From assembly GCF_004337695.1 (NCBI RefSeq), contig NZ_SJXJ01000013.1, positions 62,001 to 126,000 of the forward strand: DNA of 64,000 nucleotides, given 5' to 3'. Each line of letters starts with the position of its first letter. Positions within the stretch are counted from its first letter, which is position 1. The notes under the pieces are model-generated. The model had not been told where the DNA came from. It worked only from the letters and a program-made list of their open reading frames with translations, and did no database searches. This document shows positions 25,563 to 34,889 of this stretch, one piece after another. The position numbers and the translations under genes are program-made. This stretch comes from Tenacibaculum sp. M341 (lineage in GTDB: Bacteria; Bacteroidota; Bacteroidia; Flavobacteriales; Flavobacteriaceae).

Positions 25563-26870
25563 TTAGTTCTTATTTCTTAATATTTTTTGGATTAAAGATT
25601 CAAGTTTTTCGATTTTTTTCTGCTGTTGTTTAATTTCAGATTTTTGTTTTTTCAGCTCTTCAATCTCTTTTTTTTGAGAGTTAATTTCTTTTTGCTGGTC
25701 TATAGTATATAACGTTAACTCTTCAATCTTTTTAAGAAGATTCATGTCCATTTCTGCTTGCATAACTCCGTTTTTAGCAAATTCTTCAGCAGAAGGTATT
25801 TCAGGTAAGTGGCTATGTTTATTTATAAAATGTTCAATTTCCTCAATACTTCTTAAATTATAATCTGATTTAAATACGTAATCTGGTGCTGGCACAGCTA
25901 AATCAATTTTCATTTCCTTAGCATGAATTTTCCCGTTTACAGTTAATTCCATATCAGGAGAAAATGTACCAATACCGACATGACCATTTTGGTTTATAAT
26001 CATTCTTTTTTTAAGCCCACTCTTATAAGTATAAAAATTTAAGACTGATTCTGTAGAAGTTCCGATTTGCTCTGTTTGTATTTTACCTGTTGGTGACCAA
26101 TTCGAGTTATTATGAAAATCAATAGAAGTTGAAGGGTTAGAACCGCCTCCAGAATTTACTAAAGATAAAACTCTTGCTTCTCCATCAGGTTTATAACTAC
26201 CAAATTGTGCTATGTCTGATGGACTATTTGATGTTTGAGTACCAACAGTTAATTTTGAATTTGGGCTTATTGTTCCAATACCGACATGACCATTTTGGTT
26301 TATAATCATTCTCTTTTTGAGTCCACTATTATAAGTATAAAAATTTAAAACTGATTCTGTTGAAGTTCCAACTTGTTCCGTTTGTATTTTACCGGTTGGA
26401 GACCAGATAGAGTTATTATGAAAATCAATTGACGTTGACGGATTTGTTCCTCCCCCAGAATTTATCAGTGATAGAACTCTTGCTTCTCCATCAGGGTTAT
26501 GACTACCAAATTGAGCTATTAAAGATGGGCTATTTGATGTTTGAGTGCCCACAGTTAATTTTGAACTAGGATTTGTTGTTCCAATTCCAATATTTCCATC
26601 ATGATTAATTAAAAAACTAAGTTTCTTACCATTTCCATGTGTTCCGTCTGAGACATAAAACTGATATTTTCCTGTAGCATAGTAATTTCTGAATTCCGTA
26701 TTTCCTTCTGAACTAAATGGAATCATTTCAAACTTATAAGGTTCAGCCGAAACACTATACAATTTTTTCTTGTAGCCTATTTGAAGGTTGTTGTTAGAGT
26801 CTAATTGAGCATTTACTCCTAAGTTCATTCCTACTAAAGCAATGACAGCAATTTTAATTGTATTTTTCAT
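25563..26870 (-). CDS. Secreted tail-fibre-like repeat protein with coiled-coil C-terminus
   Basis: A 435-residue protein with a signal peptide (KIAVIALVGMNLGVNAQ). The middle holds beta-type segments introduced by GNIGIGTTNPSSKLTV-like motifs, three in all, two of them heading a 102-residue duplicated block. Next come KSDYNLRSIEEIEHFINKHSHLPEIPSAEE and a long Lys/Glu/Gln coiled coil. This order is common in Bacteroidota surface proteins annotated as tail fibre domain or hypothetical, where the C-terminus trimerises. The HSHLPEIPS block is a hallmark of that group. The role is unknown; extracellular adhesion or structure is likely. It lacks an obvious type IX sorting domain. Confidence 0.75.
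   Translation of the reverse strand: MKNTIKIAVIALVGMNLGVNAQLDSNNNLQIGYKKKLYSVSAEPYKFEMIPFSSEGNTEFRNYYATGKYQFYVSDGTHGNGKKLSFLINHDGNIGIGTTNPSSKLTVGTQTSNSPSLIAQFGSHNPDGEARVLSLINSGGGTNPSTSIDFHNNSIWSPTGKIQTEQVGTSTESVLNFYTYNSGLKKRMIINQNGHVGIGTISPNSKLTVGTQTSNSPSDIAQFGSYKPDGEARVLSLVNSGGGSNPSTSIDFHNNSNWSPTGKIQTEQIGTSTESVLNFYTYKSGLKKRMIINQNGHVGIGTFSPDMELTVNGKIHAKEMKIDLAVPAPDYVFKSDYNLRSIEEIEHFINKHSHLPEIPSAEEFAKNGVMQAEMDMNLLKKIEELTLYTIDQQKEINSQKKEIEELKKQKSEIKQQQKKIEKLESLIQKILRNKN
25971..26582. repeat. 306-bp tandem duplication inside the tail-fibre-like gene
   Basis: The block from 25971 and that from 26277 share long identical runs (for example AATACCGACATGACCATTTT at both starts) at an exact 306-base period, equal to 102 codons. 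The protein copies differ at about a dozen places, so the duplication is in frame and not brand new. Confidence 0.85.
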
Positions 26871-27271
26871 TTATATTTATTTTTAATTTGTTTTCTTTTT
26901 TTGATTTATAGCGTTGGTTATAATAATAAGATAGAGATTAGCATTATATTTACAACGATGCAAATATAATATTTTGTGTTTATCATTAATATTTAAATAC
27001 CGAGTTTTATGTTTGGCGTAATAGCGGATTAGTTCAAGTCTTTTGAATAGTTTCAATCGCATCCTATCTTTATATGGTATTTGGTGTAGTTGTTTTTTAT
27101 GGTCAGTTTTGTCTCTATTTAGAGACCTCTTTTAAGACTAATTAGACCAATTTTTAATTAGTAACCATAGCGATTATAAATATTTTAAGTGTATCAAAAC
27201 AAATAAACTTTGAGTTATACACAGCTGTTTTATCAACAGCTATAACATCAACCTAAGCATCAAAACAGTAA
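26871..27271. other. Intergenic space of 401 bases, no gene seen
   Basis: A TATATTTG box (complement of 26961-26968) is the probable -7 element of the tail-fibre-like gene, about 90 bases before its ATG. ACAGCTGTTTTATCAACAGCT near 27220 contains a small inverted repeat. I find no frame worth calling on either strand. Confidence 0.4.
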
Positions 27272-27415
27272 TTAAATGAATTTATACTCCTCTGGACTAT
27301 TAGATATTTTAGTGTAGTAATATCTATCAACGGTAATAATAACTTTTGGAAATTTAATAACGTATTTATTTCCATATGATTTAATAAGCTTTACTAATAT
27401 AGGTTTAGATTTCAT
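27272..27415 (-). CDS. Possible small basic protein, 47 aa
   Basis: ATG-started frame of 47 residues (MKSKPILVKLIKSYGNKYV, FPKVIITVDRYYYT, ending SPEEYKFI). Composition looks protein-like (alternating beta pattern) and the frame lies in otherwise empty sequence. No homologue, ribosome site or promoter is recognised, so it remains tentative. Confidence 0.35.
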   Translation of the reverse strand: MKSKPILVKLIKSYGNKYVIKFPKVIITVDRYYYTKISNSPEEYKFI

Positions 27416-27521
27416 AATTATAAATTTTACTTATTCAATATAATTTTTGAAATCTAATTATTTTAAAATTTTAGATAAAACTATAACAACATTAGGTAAA
27501 AAACGCAAAACGAAAGATTAA

Positions 27522-27677
27522 TCAAACCTTATCAGCTATCTGTGTAAGTATCCAAAAAAGGAGGAAAAATCCTCCAACAAGAATTAAGTCTTTAAAAGAA
27601 GGAAATAATTTAGAAACATAGTTAGCAATGAGCACACTAATACAAAATCGAAAGAAAATATTTTTAATAATTCTCAT
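27522..27677 (-). CDS. Possible small membrane protein, 51 aa
   Basis: ATG-started frame with two hydrophobic stretches (IIKNIFFRFCISVLIANYV and DLILVGGFFLLFWILTQIA) around a short KLFPSFKD turn, ending ADKV. This hairpin-like pattern is unlikely by chance. It begins 19 bases after the stop of the next small membrane gene and so may form a two-gene unit with it. Confidence 0.45.
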   Translation of the reverse strand: MRIIKNIFFRFCISVLIANYVSKLFPSFKDLILVGGFFLLFWILTQIADKV

Positions 27678-27696
27678 TGTGAAAATAAAATAGTAG

Positions 27697-27924
27697 TTAA
27701 GTAAAGAGTTGAGTAATCAGTAATATAAGTGAAAAAATTACACCGAATATTAATATTGGTTTTACAGTAGAACGGTCTTTTAAAGGTATTTCCAAATTGT
27801 CAAATAAATCATTGAGATATTCGGGATCTGTTAAAATTGAGATTATCGTTTTAATAAACGTAATTAACGCAATAATCAAGATAAAAACCACAAATAAACC
27901 AATAATCGTTTCTATTGAGGACAA
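27697..27924 (-). CDS. Small two-helix membrane protein, 75 aa
   Basis: The start is TTG (MSSIETIIGLF); no ATG is available. Two membrane helices (IIGLFVVFILIIALITFIKTIISIL and ILIFGVIFSLILLITQLF) flank an acidic loop (DPEYLNDLFDNLEIPLKDR). No family is recognised. A second possible small membrane protein follows directly. Confidence 0.5.
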   Translation of the reverse strand: MSSIETIIGLFVVFILIIALITFIKTIISILTDPEYLNDLFDNLEIPLKDRSTVKPILIFGVIFSLILLITQLFT

Positions 27925-28020
27925 AATTAAGCTATAAATTTAATTTTAAGCTGTTAGAAAGTATTGTTTATATTCAATCGGGTAGTGGAGTACTATTAGA
28001 AATAACCAATATTTAATTTA

Positions 28021-28395
28021 CTATATATCCCAATAATTTTTTCCTTCAAGATTGAGCTTTGAAACAAAATCTTTAGCCTTTTTTCTAGAATTTTTCCAAA
28101 AAGGATTGGATTCAAATTCGGTATGCGTCCATTTATCAGAGGGAAGATTCAATAAGTGTTTTAAAAAGATGTCAATTTCATGAATGATACTTTTAGGAAT
28201 AGCATTCGTATAGCTTTGTGACGAAATGATGTTGAGAGTTCTTTGAGTTTCACTCCAAACTTCAAAGTCAATAGGAAAAACAGCAGTATCTAACTTTAAT
28301 AATTCAGAATAATCTAAAGAATGTAAAATAACAATACTTAATATATCATCATCACATTGTTTTAAGTATTCATCATTTGTAAGTTCGTTTGTCAT
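28021..28395 (-). CDS. Unknown small acidic protein, 124 aa
   Basis: Start chosen at the ATG giving MTNELTNDEYLKQCDDD; a TTG one codon earlier is possible. The soluble, acidic, helix-rich product contains EVWSETQRTLNIISSQSY and SKLNLEGKNYWDI. I do not recognise a family. It lies 33 bases beyond rsmD on the same strand and could be read through from it. Confidence 0.55.
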   Translation of the reverse strand: MTNELTNDEYLKQCDDDILSIVILHSLDYSELLKLDTAVFPIDFEVWSETQRTLNIISSQSYTNAIPKSIIHEIDIFLKHLLNLPSDKWTHTEFESNPFWKNSRKKAKDFVSKLNLEGKNYWDI

Positions 28396-28428
28396 CAATT
28401 TAAAAGTTAAAACTAACGATACAACTAT

Positions 28429-28965
28429 TTACATTTCAAAAAAACTAAAAACGTTTCCTCCGTAACGTTTTTCATAGCTAAATTTTGGGTGATTAGCTAA
28501 CGTTGTGTGTTTTGAATGTTCTATAATTAATACACCTTCTTCGTTTAATAAACCACGTTCAAAAGTACTATTAGCAATACTTAAAAACTGTTTTTCATCA
28601 AAGTCATATGGAGGATCAGCGAAAATAACATCTGTTTTTAAAGCTGTTTTCTCTAAAAATTTAAAAACATCACTTTTAAAAGTAGTAATATTTAAATCGA
28701 GTTCATCAGAAATTTTGTTGATGAACTTAATACAAGCATAATGAGCATCTACCGCATAAATAGTTTCAGTGCCTCTTGAAGCAAATTCATAACTAATATT
28801 ACCAGTACCAGAGAATAAATCTAATACCGATATAGAATCAAAGTAATATAAGTTATTTAAAATATTAAATAGTGATTCCTTAGCCATGTCTGTAGTAGGA
28901 CGAACTGGTAAATTTTTTGGAGCACTTATTCTTTTGCTTTTATATTTTCCTGATATGATACGCAT
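28429..28965 (-). CDS. rsmD: 16S rRNA (guanine-966-N2)-methyltransferase RsmD
   Basis: 178 residues, the family's usual length. The N-terminus MRIISGKYKSKRISAP and RPTTDMAKESLFNIL are RsmD signatures; the SAM loop is LDLFSGTGN (residues 48-56) and the catalytic motif is DPPY at 117-120. It methylates G966 of 16S rRNA during small-subunit assembly. It starts at the base next to the stop of the DUF3822 gene, so translation is coupled. Confidence 0.92.
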   Translation of the reverse strand: MRIISGKYKSKRISAPKNLPVRPTTDMAKESLFNILNNLYYFDSISVLDLFSGTGNISYEFASRGTETIYAVDAHYACIKFINKISDELDLNITTFKSDVFKFLEKTALKTDVIFADPPYDFDEKQFLSIANSTFERGLLNEEGVLIIEHSKHTTLANHPKFSYEKRYGGNVFSFFEM

Positions 28966-29787
28966 TTATGACAATAATATATAATTTGAATGAGGGAAAA
29001 AGTATTCAGATTTTTCTAAAAAATCATGATTTGGTTCTAAAAAACGAATGTTTTTTATGTAATCTTCAACAGCTTTATAAATAGAAAATTCTGTTGTTAT
29101 ATTACCTAAAAATACAAGTATTAATTCCTCTAGTTTTAAGTTTAACTGCTCAGAAGTAAAAAGAATATAGTACAAGAAATCTTCTTTTGTTTTAAAAGTA
29201 AATGAGTTGTATAAATGGAATACACCTTTTTTAAAAACAACCATTTCAATGGTATTATATGCTACATTAACCGTAATAACATCTTCAGTGCTGTTGTTAA
29301 ATTGTTGTGTTAGTTCATTAATTAATAATGTTGAATGATGCTCATAAGTAAATTCACCAAAGTTTTTAAATAAAAAATTATTGATGTTTACGTATGGAAT
29401 ATACACATTATTAGCATTTAAACTAGGAAGCTCATCATAAGTAATATAATCAGAACTTAAGGTTTTAATGTTGTAATTTAAATATGATTTTAAGTTGTTT
29501 TCATCAAAATAAGCTTTAGGTATTTGGCTAGCTAAATTATTTTGATGAATTGCTCTAACACTTTTAAAACTTCCTTGCAACGCTTCATCGGTTTCAAAGA
29601 TTGTTTTTACTTTTTCTAATAATAGAAAAGGAGTGTTTACAGCAGTTTCAAAAACATATTCTGAAAGTTGTAAAATCTCTTTTGACTCGTCATCTTTAAT
29701 ACAAAAAGAAAATCCATCCAAACTAAATTGGATGGATAAATTTTTATTTTGAGATGCTGTACTACTACTCTGCGTCAGCTTTTGCAT
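28966..29787 (-). CDS. DUF3822 family protein (actin-like fold suspected)
   Basis: Start taken as the ATG giving MQKLTQSSSTASQNKN, which overlaps the previous gene by 23 bases; an upstream GTG is less likely. The 273-residue protein has strand-rich segments LSIQFSLDGFSFCIKDD and DVITVNVAYNTIEMVVFKKGV typical of the two-lobed PilM/FtsA-like fold. Placement directly before rsmD is the usual one for DUF3822 in Flavobacteriia. Function is not established. Confidence 0.75.
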   Translation of the reverse strand: MQKLTQSSSTASQNKNLSIQFSLDGFSFCIKDDESKEILQLSEYVFETAVNTPFLLLEKVKTIFETDEALQGSFKSVRAIHQNNLASQIPKAYFDENNLKSYLNYNIKTLSSDYITYDELPSLNANNVYIPYVNINNFLFKNFGEFTYEHHSTLLINELTQQFNNSTEDVITVNVAYNTIEMVVFKKGVFHLYNSFTFKTKEDFLYYILFTSEQLNLKLEELILVFLGNITTEFSIYKAVEDYIKNIRFLEPNHDFLEKSEYFFPHSNYILLS

Positions 29788-30499
29788 CACCTTTATCGTA
29801 AAATGGAGGCCAGTTACCACCAGTTGATACTTCTTGTAATGATCCTACAGATACGTTTGGACCTTTAATTTGGTCTGTTTCAACAGCTTCTAATTCTTGC
29901 TTTACTAAGTGAATTGGTAAATCTTTTAAGATAGATTTTTTATCAATTTTAGCTTCAAAAACAGGAACAAATAATCCAGTTATTTTTTCAATTTCACCAA
30001 TACCAAGTTCAAATTCTTTATCAGTACCTGGTACTTTGAACATGTTTGTGTAATCTTTGTTTTTGAAATATTTTAAAACAGGCTCTTTACCTATTGTATC
30101 AATTCTTTTCTTAGAAACATCAACCTGAATACCTCCTCCTTTGTCAACTTTTTCAGTGTAATTTACTGTTTCAGTTAATACTAAAGAATCGTTTTCGATA
30201 AAGTTGATTAATTTATCTTGTTTTTTAGTATAAACACCTTTTGCTTCTTTATACTTAATTTGAGCGTCTCTTATTAATTTAAGATTTTTAATGACTTTAG
30301 CATAACGAACTTTCTTTTCTTTGTTAAATTTAATAGGCTCCATTACTCCATTGTAAATTAAGTAGCCTAAATAAAATGAAACTAATAGTAATAAAATTGA
30401 AATAAGACCTCTTAATTTTAATGGGACAAACTTCACAATTACGATTGCTAAAAGAACAGCGACAACGACAGCAGCTAAAATCGTTAATATTAAATTCAT
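29765..30499 (-). CDS. Unknown membrane-anchored protein, 244 aa
   Basis: Two N-terminal membrane helices (LILTILAAVVVAVLLAIVIV and LRGLISILLLLVSFYLGYLIY) followed by a soluble domain with coiled N-terminal part (LKLIRDAQIKYKEAKGVYTK) and an acidic tail (DKGDAKADAE). I recognise it only as a conserved partner upstream of DUF3822 and rsmD in related genomes, from memory. It is the first gene of that leftward operon and has a plausible promoter. Confidence 0.65.
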   Translation of the reverse strand: MNLILTILAAVVVAVLLAIVIVKFVPLKLRGLISILLLLVSFYLGYLIYNGVMEPIKFNKEKKVRYAKVIKNLKLIRDAQIKYKEAKGVYTKKQDKLINFIENDSLVLTETVNYTEKVDKGGGIQVDVSKKRIDTIGKEPVLKYFKNKDYTNMFKVPGTDKEFELGIGEIEKITGLFVPVFEAKIDKKSILKDLPIHLVKQELEAVETDQIKGPNVSVGSLQEVSTGGNWPPFYDKGDAKADAE

Positions 30500-30530
30500 T
30501 GTTTTTAGATTTTTAAAAGTATGATAGTCG

Positions 30531-30564
30531 CAAATCTACAATTTTTTTTCAATCATAAAAACAA
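30531..30564 (-). promoter_or_regulatory. Promoter of the rsmD-DUF3822 operon
   Basis: Minus strand TAGATTTG (complement of 30531-30538) with a TTG (complement of 30562-30564) 23 bases further upstream, within the allowed range for Bacteroidota promoters. The leader would be about 30 bases. Confidence 0.45.
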
Positions 30565-30604
30565 TTTTTATAATTACATTTATCTTTGACGTTTTATTTG
30601 AAAT

Positions 30605-32029
30605 ATGATTCAATCTGCTAAAGAATTTCACAAAGAACTTATTCAGAAGTTTTCTTACGATCCAACGTCAAAACAACTAGAGCTAATTAGCGAGTTATCA
30701 GACTTTATGTTCGATAAAAACAATAGATCATTGTTTTTATTGAAAGGATATGCTGGTACAGGAAAAACAACTGTGATTAGTACTATTGTGAATAATATGT
30801 GGAAAATTGGAAAGAAAGCAGTTTTATTAGCACCCACAGGTAGAGCAGCAAAAGTAATTTCAGGGTATTCAAAAAGACAAGCATTTACCATTCACAAAAA
30901 GATCTATTTTCCTAAAAAACAATCAAATGGTGGTTTAAGTTTTGTAATGCAGCCTAACAAACATAACAATACGGTTTTTATTGTAGATGAGGCTTCTATG
31001 ATATCTGATCAGGTACAAAATGCAAAGCTTTTTGAAAATGGATCTGTACTAGATGATTTGATTTCTTTTGTATATTCTGGTAAAAATTGCAAACTAATTT
31101 TTATAGGAGATACAGCTCAGTTACCACCTGTAAAATTAAATGTTAGTCCGGCTTTAGATGCAGATAAACTTTCATTAAATTTTAATAAAGATGTTTCTGA
31201 AATAGAATTAGATGAAGTAGTACGTCAACAAAAAGATTCTGGAATATTAGAAAATGCTACCGATTTACGTTTGTTAATTCAGAATGATGGTATCGATTTT
31301 AAGTTTGATGTAGATTATCCTGATATTATTCGTTTACAAGATGGTTATGAAATTCAAGATGCTATTACAGATGCTTATGATGGAGAGATAGGAGTGGAAG
31401 ATACAGCAATAATTGTTAGATCAAATAAAAGAGCGAATCAATACAATCAACAGATAAGAACCAAAATTCGTGGTCAAGAAAATGAAATTTCTACAGGAGA
31501 TTATGTAATGGTTGTAAAAAATAATTATTTCTGGTTAAAAGATTCTTCTTCAGCAGGATTTATTGCAAATGGAGATATTTGTGAAGTCATGAGAATTCAT
31601 GAAGTTAAAGAGTTATACGGATTTAAATTTGCGGAGGTTGAGGTAAGAATGATTGATTATCCGGATATGAAACCTTTTGAAACTGTTTTACTTTTAGACA
31701 CACTAACAAGTGAAAGCCCGTCTTTAACTTACGAAGAATCGAATAGACTGTATGAGGCAGTAAAAGAAGATTTTGCACACGAAAAATCGAAGTACAAACA
31801 GTTTATGGGGGTGAAAAAGAATAAATTTTTTAATGCGCTACAAGTAAAGTTTTCTTACGCAATGACTTGTCATAAATCGCAAGGAGGACAATGGAAAACT
31901 ATTTTTATTGAACAACCATACTTGCCTGACGGAACTAGTGTTGAGTATTTGCGATGGTTGTATACGGCAGTTACCAGAGCCCAAGAAAAACTGTATTTAA
32001 TAGGTTTTAAAGATGAAAACTTTGTTTAA
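30605..32029 (+). CDS. RecD/Pif1-like superfamily 1 DNA helicase
   Basis: 474 residues. Walker A is GYAGTGKTT (48-56), Walker B is VDEAS (127-131), GDTAQLPP is helicase motif III, and the C-terminal UvrD-like part shows AMTCHKSQGGQW and YTAVTRA. These define an SF1B helicase of the short exodeoxyribonuclease V alpha/RecD2 group, probably unwinding DNA 5' to 3' in repair. No RecB or RecC partner is near. A TATCTTTG box at 30581-30588, 17 bases before the ATG, is the likely -7 element. Confidence 0.88.
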   Translation: MIQSAKEFHKELIQKFSYDPTSKQLELISELSDFMFDKNNRSLFLLKGYAGTGKTTVISTIVNNMWKIGKKAVLLAPTGRAAKVISGYSKRQAFTIHKKIYFPKKQSNGGLSFVMQPNKHNNTVFIVDEASMISDQVQNAKLFENGSVLDDLISFVYSGKNCKLIFIGDTAQLPPVKLNVSPALDADKLSLNFNKDVSEIELDEVVRQQKDSGILENATDLRLLIQNDGIDFKFDVDYPDIIRLQDGYEIQDAITDAYDGEIGVEDTAIIVRSNKRANQYNQQIRTKIRGQENEISTGDYVMVVKNNYFWLKDSSSAGFIANGDICEVMRIHEVKELYGFKFAEVEVRMIDYPDMKPFETVLLLDTLTSESPSLTYEESNRLYEAVKEDFAHEKSKYKQFMGVKKNKFFNALQVKFSYAMTCHKSQGGQWKTIFIEQPYLPDGTSVEYLRWLYTAVTRAQEKLYLIGFKDENFV

Positions 32030-32238
32030 GAGTTGATTATTAACAGTCATTGCTCAATTTAAATTAATAATTGTTGAATCATTATTGATGAATTGAACTA
32101 AATGTTAGCATTTTGTTAAACTCAACCAAAAAAAACGTAAAAAGATTACATTTGTTGTACGATTAATTGATCATTTTAAGCAAATCTGTAAAAAATATTC
32201 AGTAGCAGAAGCTTAGTTTGATGTATTATGCATATCAA

Positions 32239-34740
32239 ATGAAAAAACAACTCACATTAATTCCGCTTTTGGGATTATTTATTGTCACTTCAGTTTTTGC
32301 ACAAAAACCACAAAAACTAACAACAAACGAAATTTACGAGAAAGTTCAAAAATTAAACTTTTTAGGTTCAGCTTTATACGTTGCAGCACATCCAGACGAT
32401 GAAAATACACGCTTAATAGCCTATATGGCAAACAAAGTAAAAGCAAGAACAGCTTATTTATCGTTAACAAGGGGAGATGGAGGACAAAATTTAATTGGTC
32501 CAGAGATTAGAGAATTGTTAGGAGTAATTCGTACACAAGAGTTATTGGCAGCAAGAGGTGTAGATGGAGGAGAACAACGTTTTTCTAGAGCTAATGATTT
32601 TGGGTATTCAAAACATCCAGATGAAACTTTTGAAATATGGGACGAAGATAAAGTTTTAGCTGATGTAGTTTGGGCAATAAGAAAGTTTAAACCAGATGTT
32701 ATTATCAATCGTTTTAACCATAGAACACCAGGAACAACTCATGGACATCATACGGCATCGGCGATGTTAAGTGTTGAAGCTTTTGATTTAGCTGCTGATA
32801 AAACAAAATATCCTGAGCAATTACAATACACAGAAGCTTGGCAACCAAATCGTTTGTTTTTTAATACTTCTTGGTGGTTTTATGGAAGTAGAGAGAAATT
32901 CGAGAAAGCTGATAAAAGTAAAATGTTGAATTTTGATATCGGTGTTTATTATCCACTAAAAGGAGTATCTAATAACGAATTAGCATCAATTGCAAGTAGT
33001 CAACATTTATGTCAAGGTTTTGGGCGTTTAACAACAAGAGGTGAACAAACAGAATACGTAGAGTTTTTAAAAGGAGAGTTTCCTAAAGACAAGAAAGATA
33101 TTTTTTCAGGAATAAATACTAAGTGGAACAGAGTTGCAGGCGGAGATAAAATTGGAAAGATTTTATACGATGTGGAAAAGAACTTTGATTTTGTAAATCC
33201 GTCAAAGCATCTACCAAATTTAATGAGAGCTTATAGTTTAATTGAAAAATTAAAAGATAGTCATTGGAGAGAAATCAAATCAAAACAAATAAAAGAGATT
33301 ATAGAAGCATGTGCAGGTTTGTATTTAGAGGCATCTGCAAAAACATCAAGTACAACTCCAAATTCATCTGCAAAAATTGATTTTGAGGTATTAAATAGAA
33401 GTACTATTCCTATGGATTTAGTTTCTATTGGATGGTATCCGTTTGAAAAACTAACGATGAAAGATGTAAAATTAACAGCTAACAAGAAAGAAAATTTCAC
33501 CGAAGATGTACGTTTATTGCAAATGGATTACTCTTCTCCGTATTGGTTAAATGCAGATTGGGGATTAGGAATGTACAAAGTAGACAATCAAGAGCTGATA
33601 GGTGATCCTGAAACGAAAAGACCAGTTAGAGTTACTTTTAATTTAAAAATAGATGGTACTCCAATATCGTTTACTAAAAATGTTATCAGAAGATATTCGC
33701 AAAGAGATAAAGGAGAAATTTATGAGCCTTTTGAGATTTTACCAAGAGTAACTACTAAATTAAAAGATAAGGTGATTATTTTTTCTGATGGTGCATCTAA
33801 AAAGATAGCTGTTGAAGTTCGTTCTGGAACTCAAAATACTAAAGGATCTGTTGCTTTAAAAGTACCTAACGGATGGACAGTAACTCCAAGTAATATTAAT
33901 TTTGATATTGCACAAAAAGGAGACAAACAAGTTGTTGAGTTTACAGTTACACCATCGTCAAATCAATCTGAAGGATATATTCAAACAGTAGCTACTAGTG
34001 AAGGAAAAACATACGATAAAGAGTTGATTGAAATTAATTACAATCACATTCCTAAACAATCTGTTTTATTACCATCTAAAGCAAAAGTTGTACGTTTAGA
34101 TATTAAAAAAGAAGGAAAATCAATTGGATATATTCAAGGATCTGGAGATGCAGTTCCTGAGAGTTTGCGTCAAATTGGATACTCGGTTACAGAAATCAAG
34201 CCAGATGCTATTAATGAAAATAGCTTAAATAATTTTGATGCAGTAGTAATTGGTATTAGAGCCTACAATACTAAAAAAGAGCTTCAGTTTAAACAAAAGT
34301 ACATTTTAGATTATGTTAAAAACGGAGGAAATGTTATTGTACAATATAATACGAATAGAAGAGTAGATGTGAAGGCTCCATATGATTTAACCTTATCTAG
34401 AGACAGAGTAACAGATGAGTTTGCAAAGGTGACAATGTTAGCCAAAGATCATTCAGTATTAAATTATCCAAACAAAATTACTACGAATGATTTTGAAAAT
34501 TGGGTACAAGAAAGAGGGTTGTACTTTCCAAACAAATGGAGTAGTGAGTATACCCCTATTTTATCAATGCATGACAAAGGAGAATCGGCTAAAGAAGGAA
34601 GTTTGTTGGTAGCTAAATATGGTAAAGGAAATTATATCTACACAGGTTTAAGTTTCTTTAGAGAATTACCAGCAGGGGTACCAGGTGCGTATAAGTTATT
34701 TGCTAATTTATTATCAGTAAAACAAAATCAGATTAAATAA
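32239..34740 (+). CDS. Secreted PIG-L family deacetylase with large C-terminal region
   Basis: The ATG giving MKKQLTLIPLLGLFIVTSVFAQ is chosen because it starts a clean signal peptide; an ATG seven codons earlier is weaker. The PIG-L zinc motif is AAHPDDE (residues 49-55) with a further HGHHTAS block. After the deacetylase domain (to about 270) come beta-sandwich segments and a C-terminal ThuA-like alpha/beta domain (FDAVVIGIRAYNT, NGGNVIVQYNTN). It probably removes acetyl groups from extracellular or periplasmic N-acetyl sugars. Its export argues against a role as BshB in bacillithiol synthesis. A TACATTTG box at 32147-32154 may be its -7 element. Confidence 0.85.
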   Translation: MKKQLTLIPLLGLFIVTSVFAQKPQKLTTNEIYEKVQKLNFLGSALYVAAHPDDENTRLIAYMANKVKARTAYLSLTRGDGGQNLIGPEIRELLGVIRTQELLAARGVDGGEQRFSRANDFGYSKHPDETFEIWDEDKVLADVVWAIRKFKPDVIINRFNHRTPGTTHGHHTASAMLSVEAFDLAADKTKYPEQLQYTEAWQPNRLFFNTSWWFYGSREKFEKADKSKMLNFDIGVYYPLKGVSNNELASIASSQHLCQGFGRLTTRGEQTEYVEFLKGEFPKDKKDIFSGINTKWNRVAGGDKIGKILYDVEKNFDFVNPSKHLPNLMRAYSLIEKLKDSHWREIKSKQIKEIIEACAGLYLEASAKTSSTTPNSSAKIDFEVLNRSTIPMDLVSIGWYPFEKLTMKDVKLTANKKENFTEDVRLLQMDYSSPYWLNADWGLGMYKVDNQELIGDPETKRPVRVTFNLKIDGTPISFTKNVIRRYSQRDKGEIYEPFEILPRVTTKLKDKVIIFSDGASKKIAVEVRSGTQNTKGSVALKVPNGWTVTPSNINFDIAQKGDKQVVEFTVTPSSNQSEGYIQTVATSEGKTYDKELIEINYNHIPKQSVLLPSKAKVVRLDIKKEGKSIGYIQGSGDAVPESLRQIGYSVTEIKPDAINENSLNNFDAVVIGIRAYNTKKELQFKQKYILDYVKNGGNVIVQYNTNRRVDVKAPYDLTLSRDRVTDEFAKVTMLAKDHSVLNYPNKITTNDFENWVQERGLYFPNKWSSEYTPILSMHDKGESAKEGSLLVAKYGKGNYIYTGLSFFRELPAGVPGAYKLFANLLSVKQNQIK

Positions 34741-34790
34741 TAAGTTGATTCTTTTAGTTAAGGATTATTTTGAATAATTTAATGTATTCA

Positions 34791-34824
34791 AACCTCACAG
34801 GTTTTTAAAACCTGTGAGGTTTTT
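34791..34824. terminator. Bidirectional rho-independent-type terminator
   Basis: AACCTCACAGGTTT pairs with AAACCTGTGAGGTT around a 2-3 base loop and is followed by a T-run; A-rich sequence precedes it. It ends the PIG-L gene and can also stop leftward reading. Confidence 0.9.
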
Positions 34825-34889
34825 TAATTAGTAATATTTATAACTAAGTTAAACAGTCAATTTTAATTAATTTGAATCTGTAAAACTTT

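Noticed and set aside
25971-26582. CRISPR-like or satellite repeat
   Set aside because: Only two long copies, in frame inside a coding gene; no short spaced repeats.
32239-34740. BshB deacetylase as partner of bshC
   Set aside because: Signal peptide and very large C-terminal part do not fit a cytoplasmic bacillithiol enzyme.
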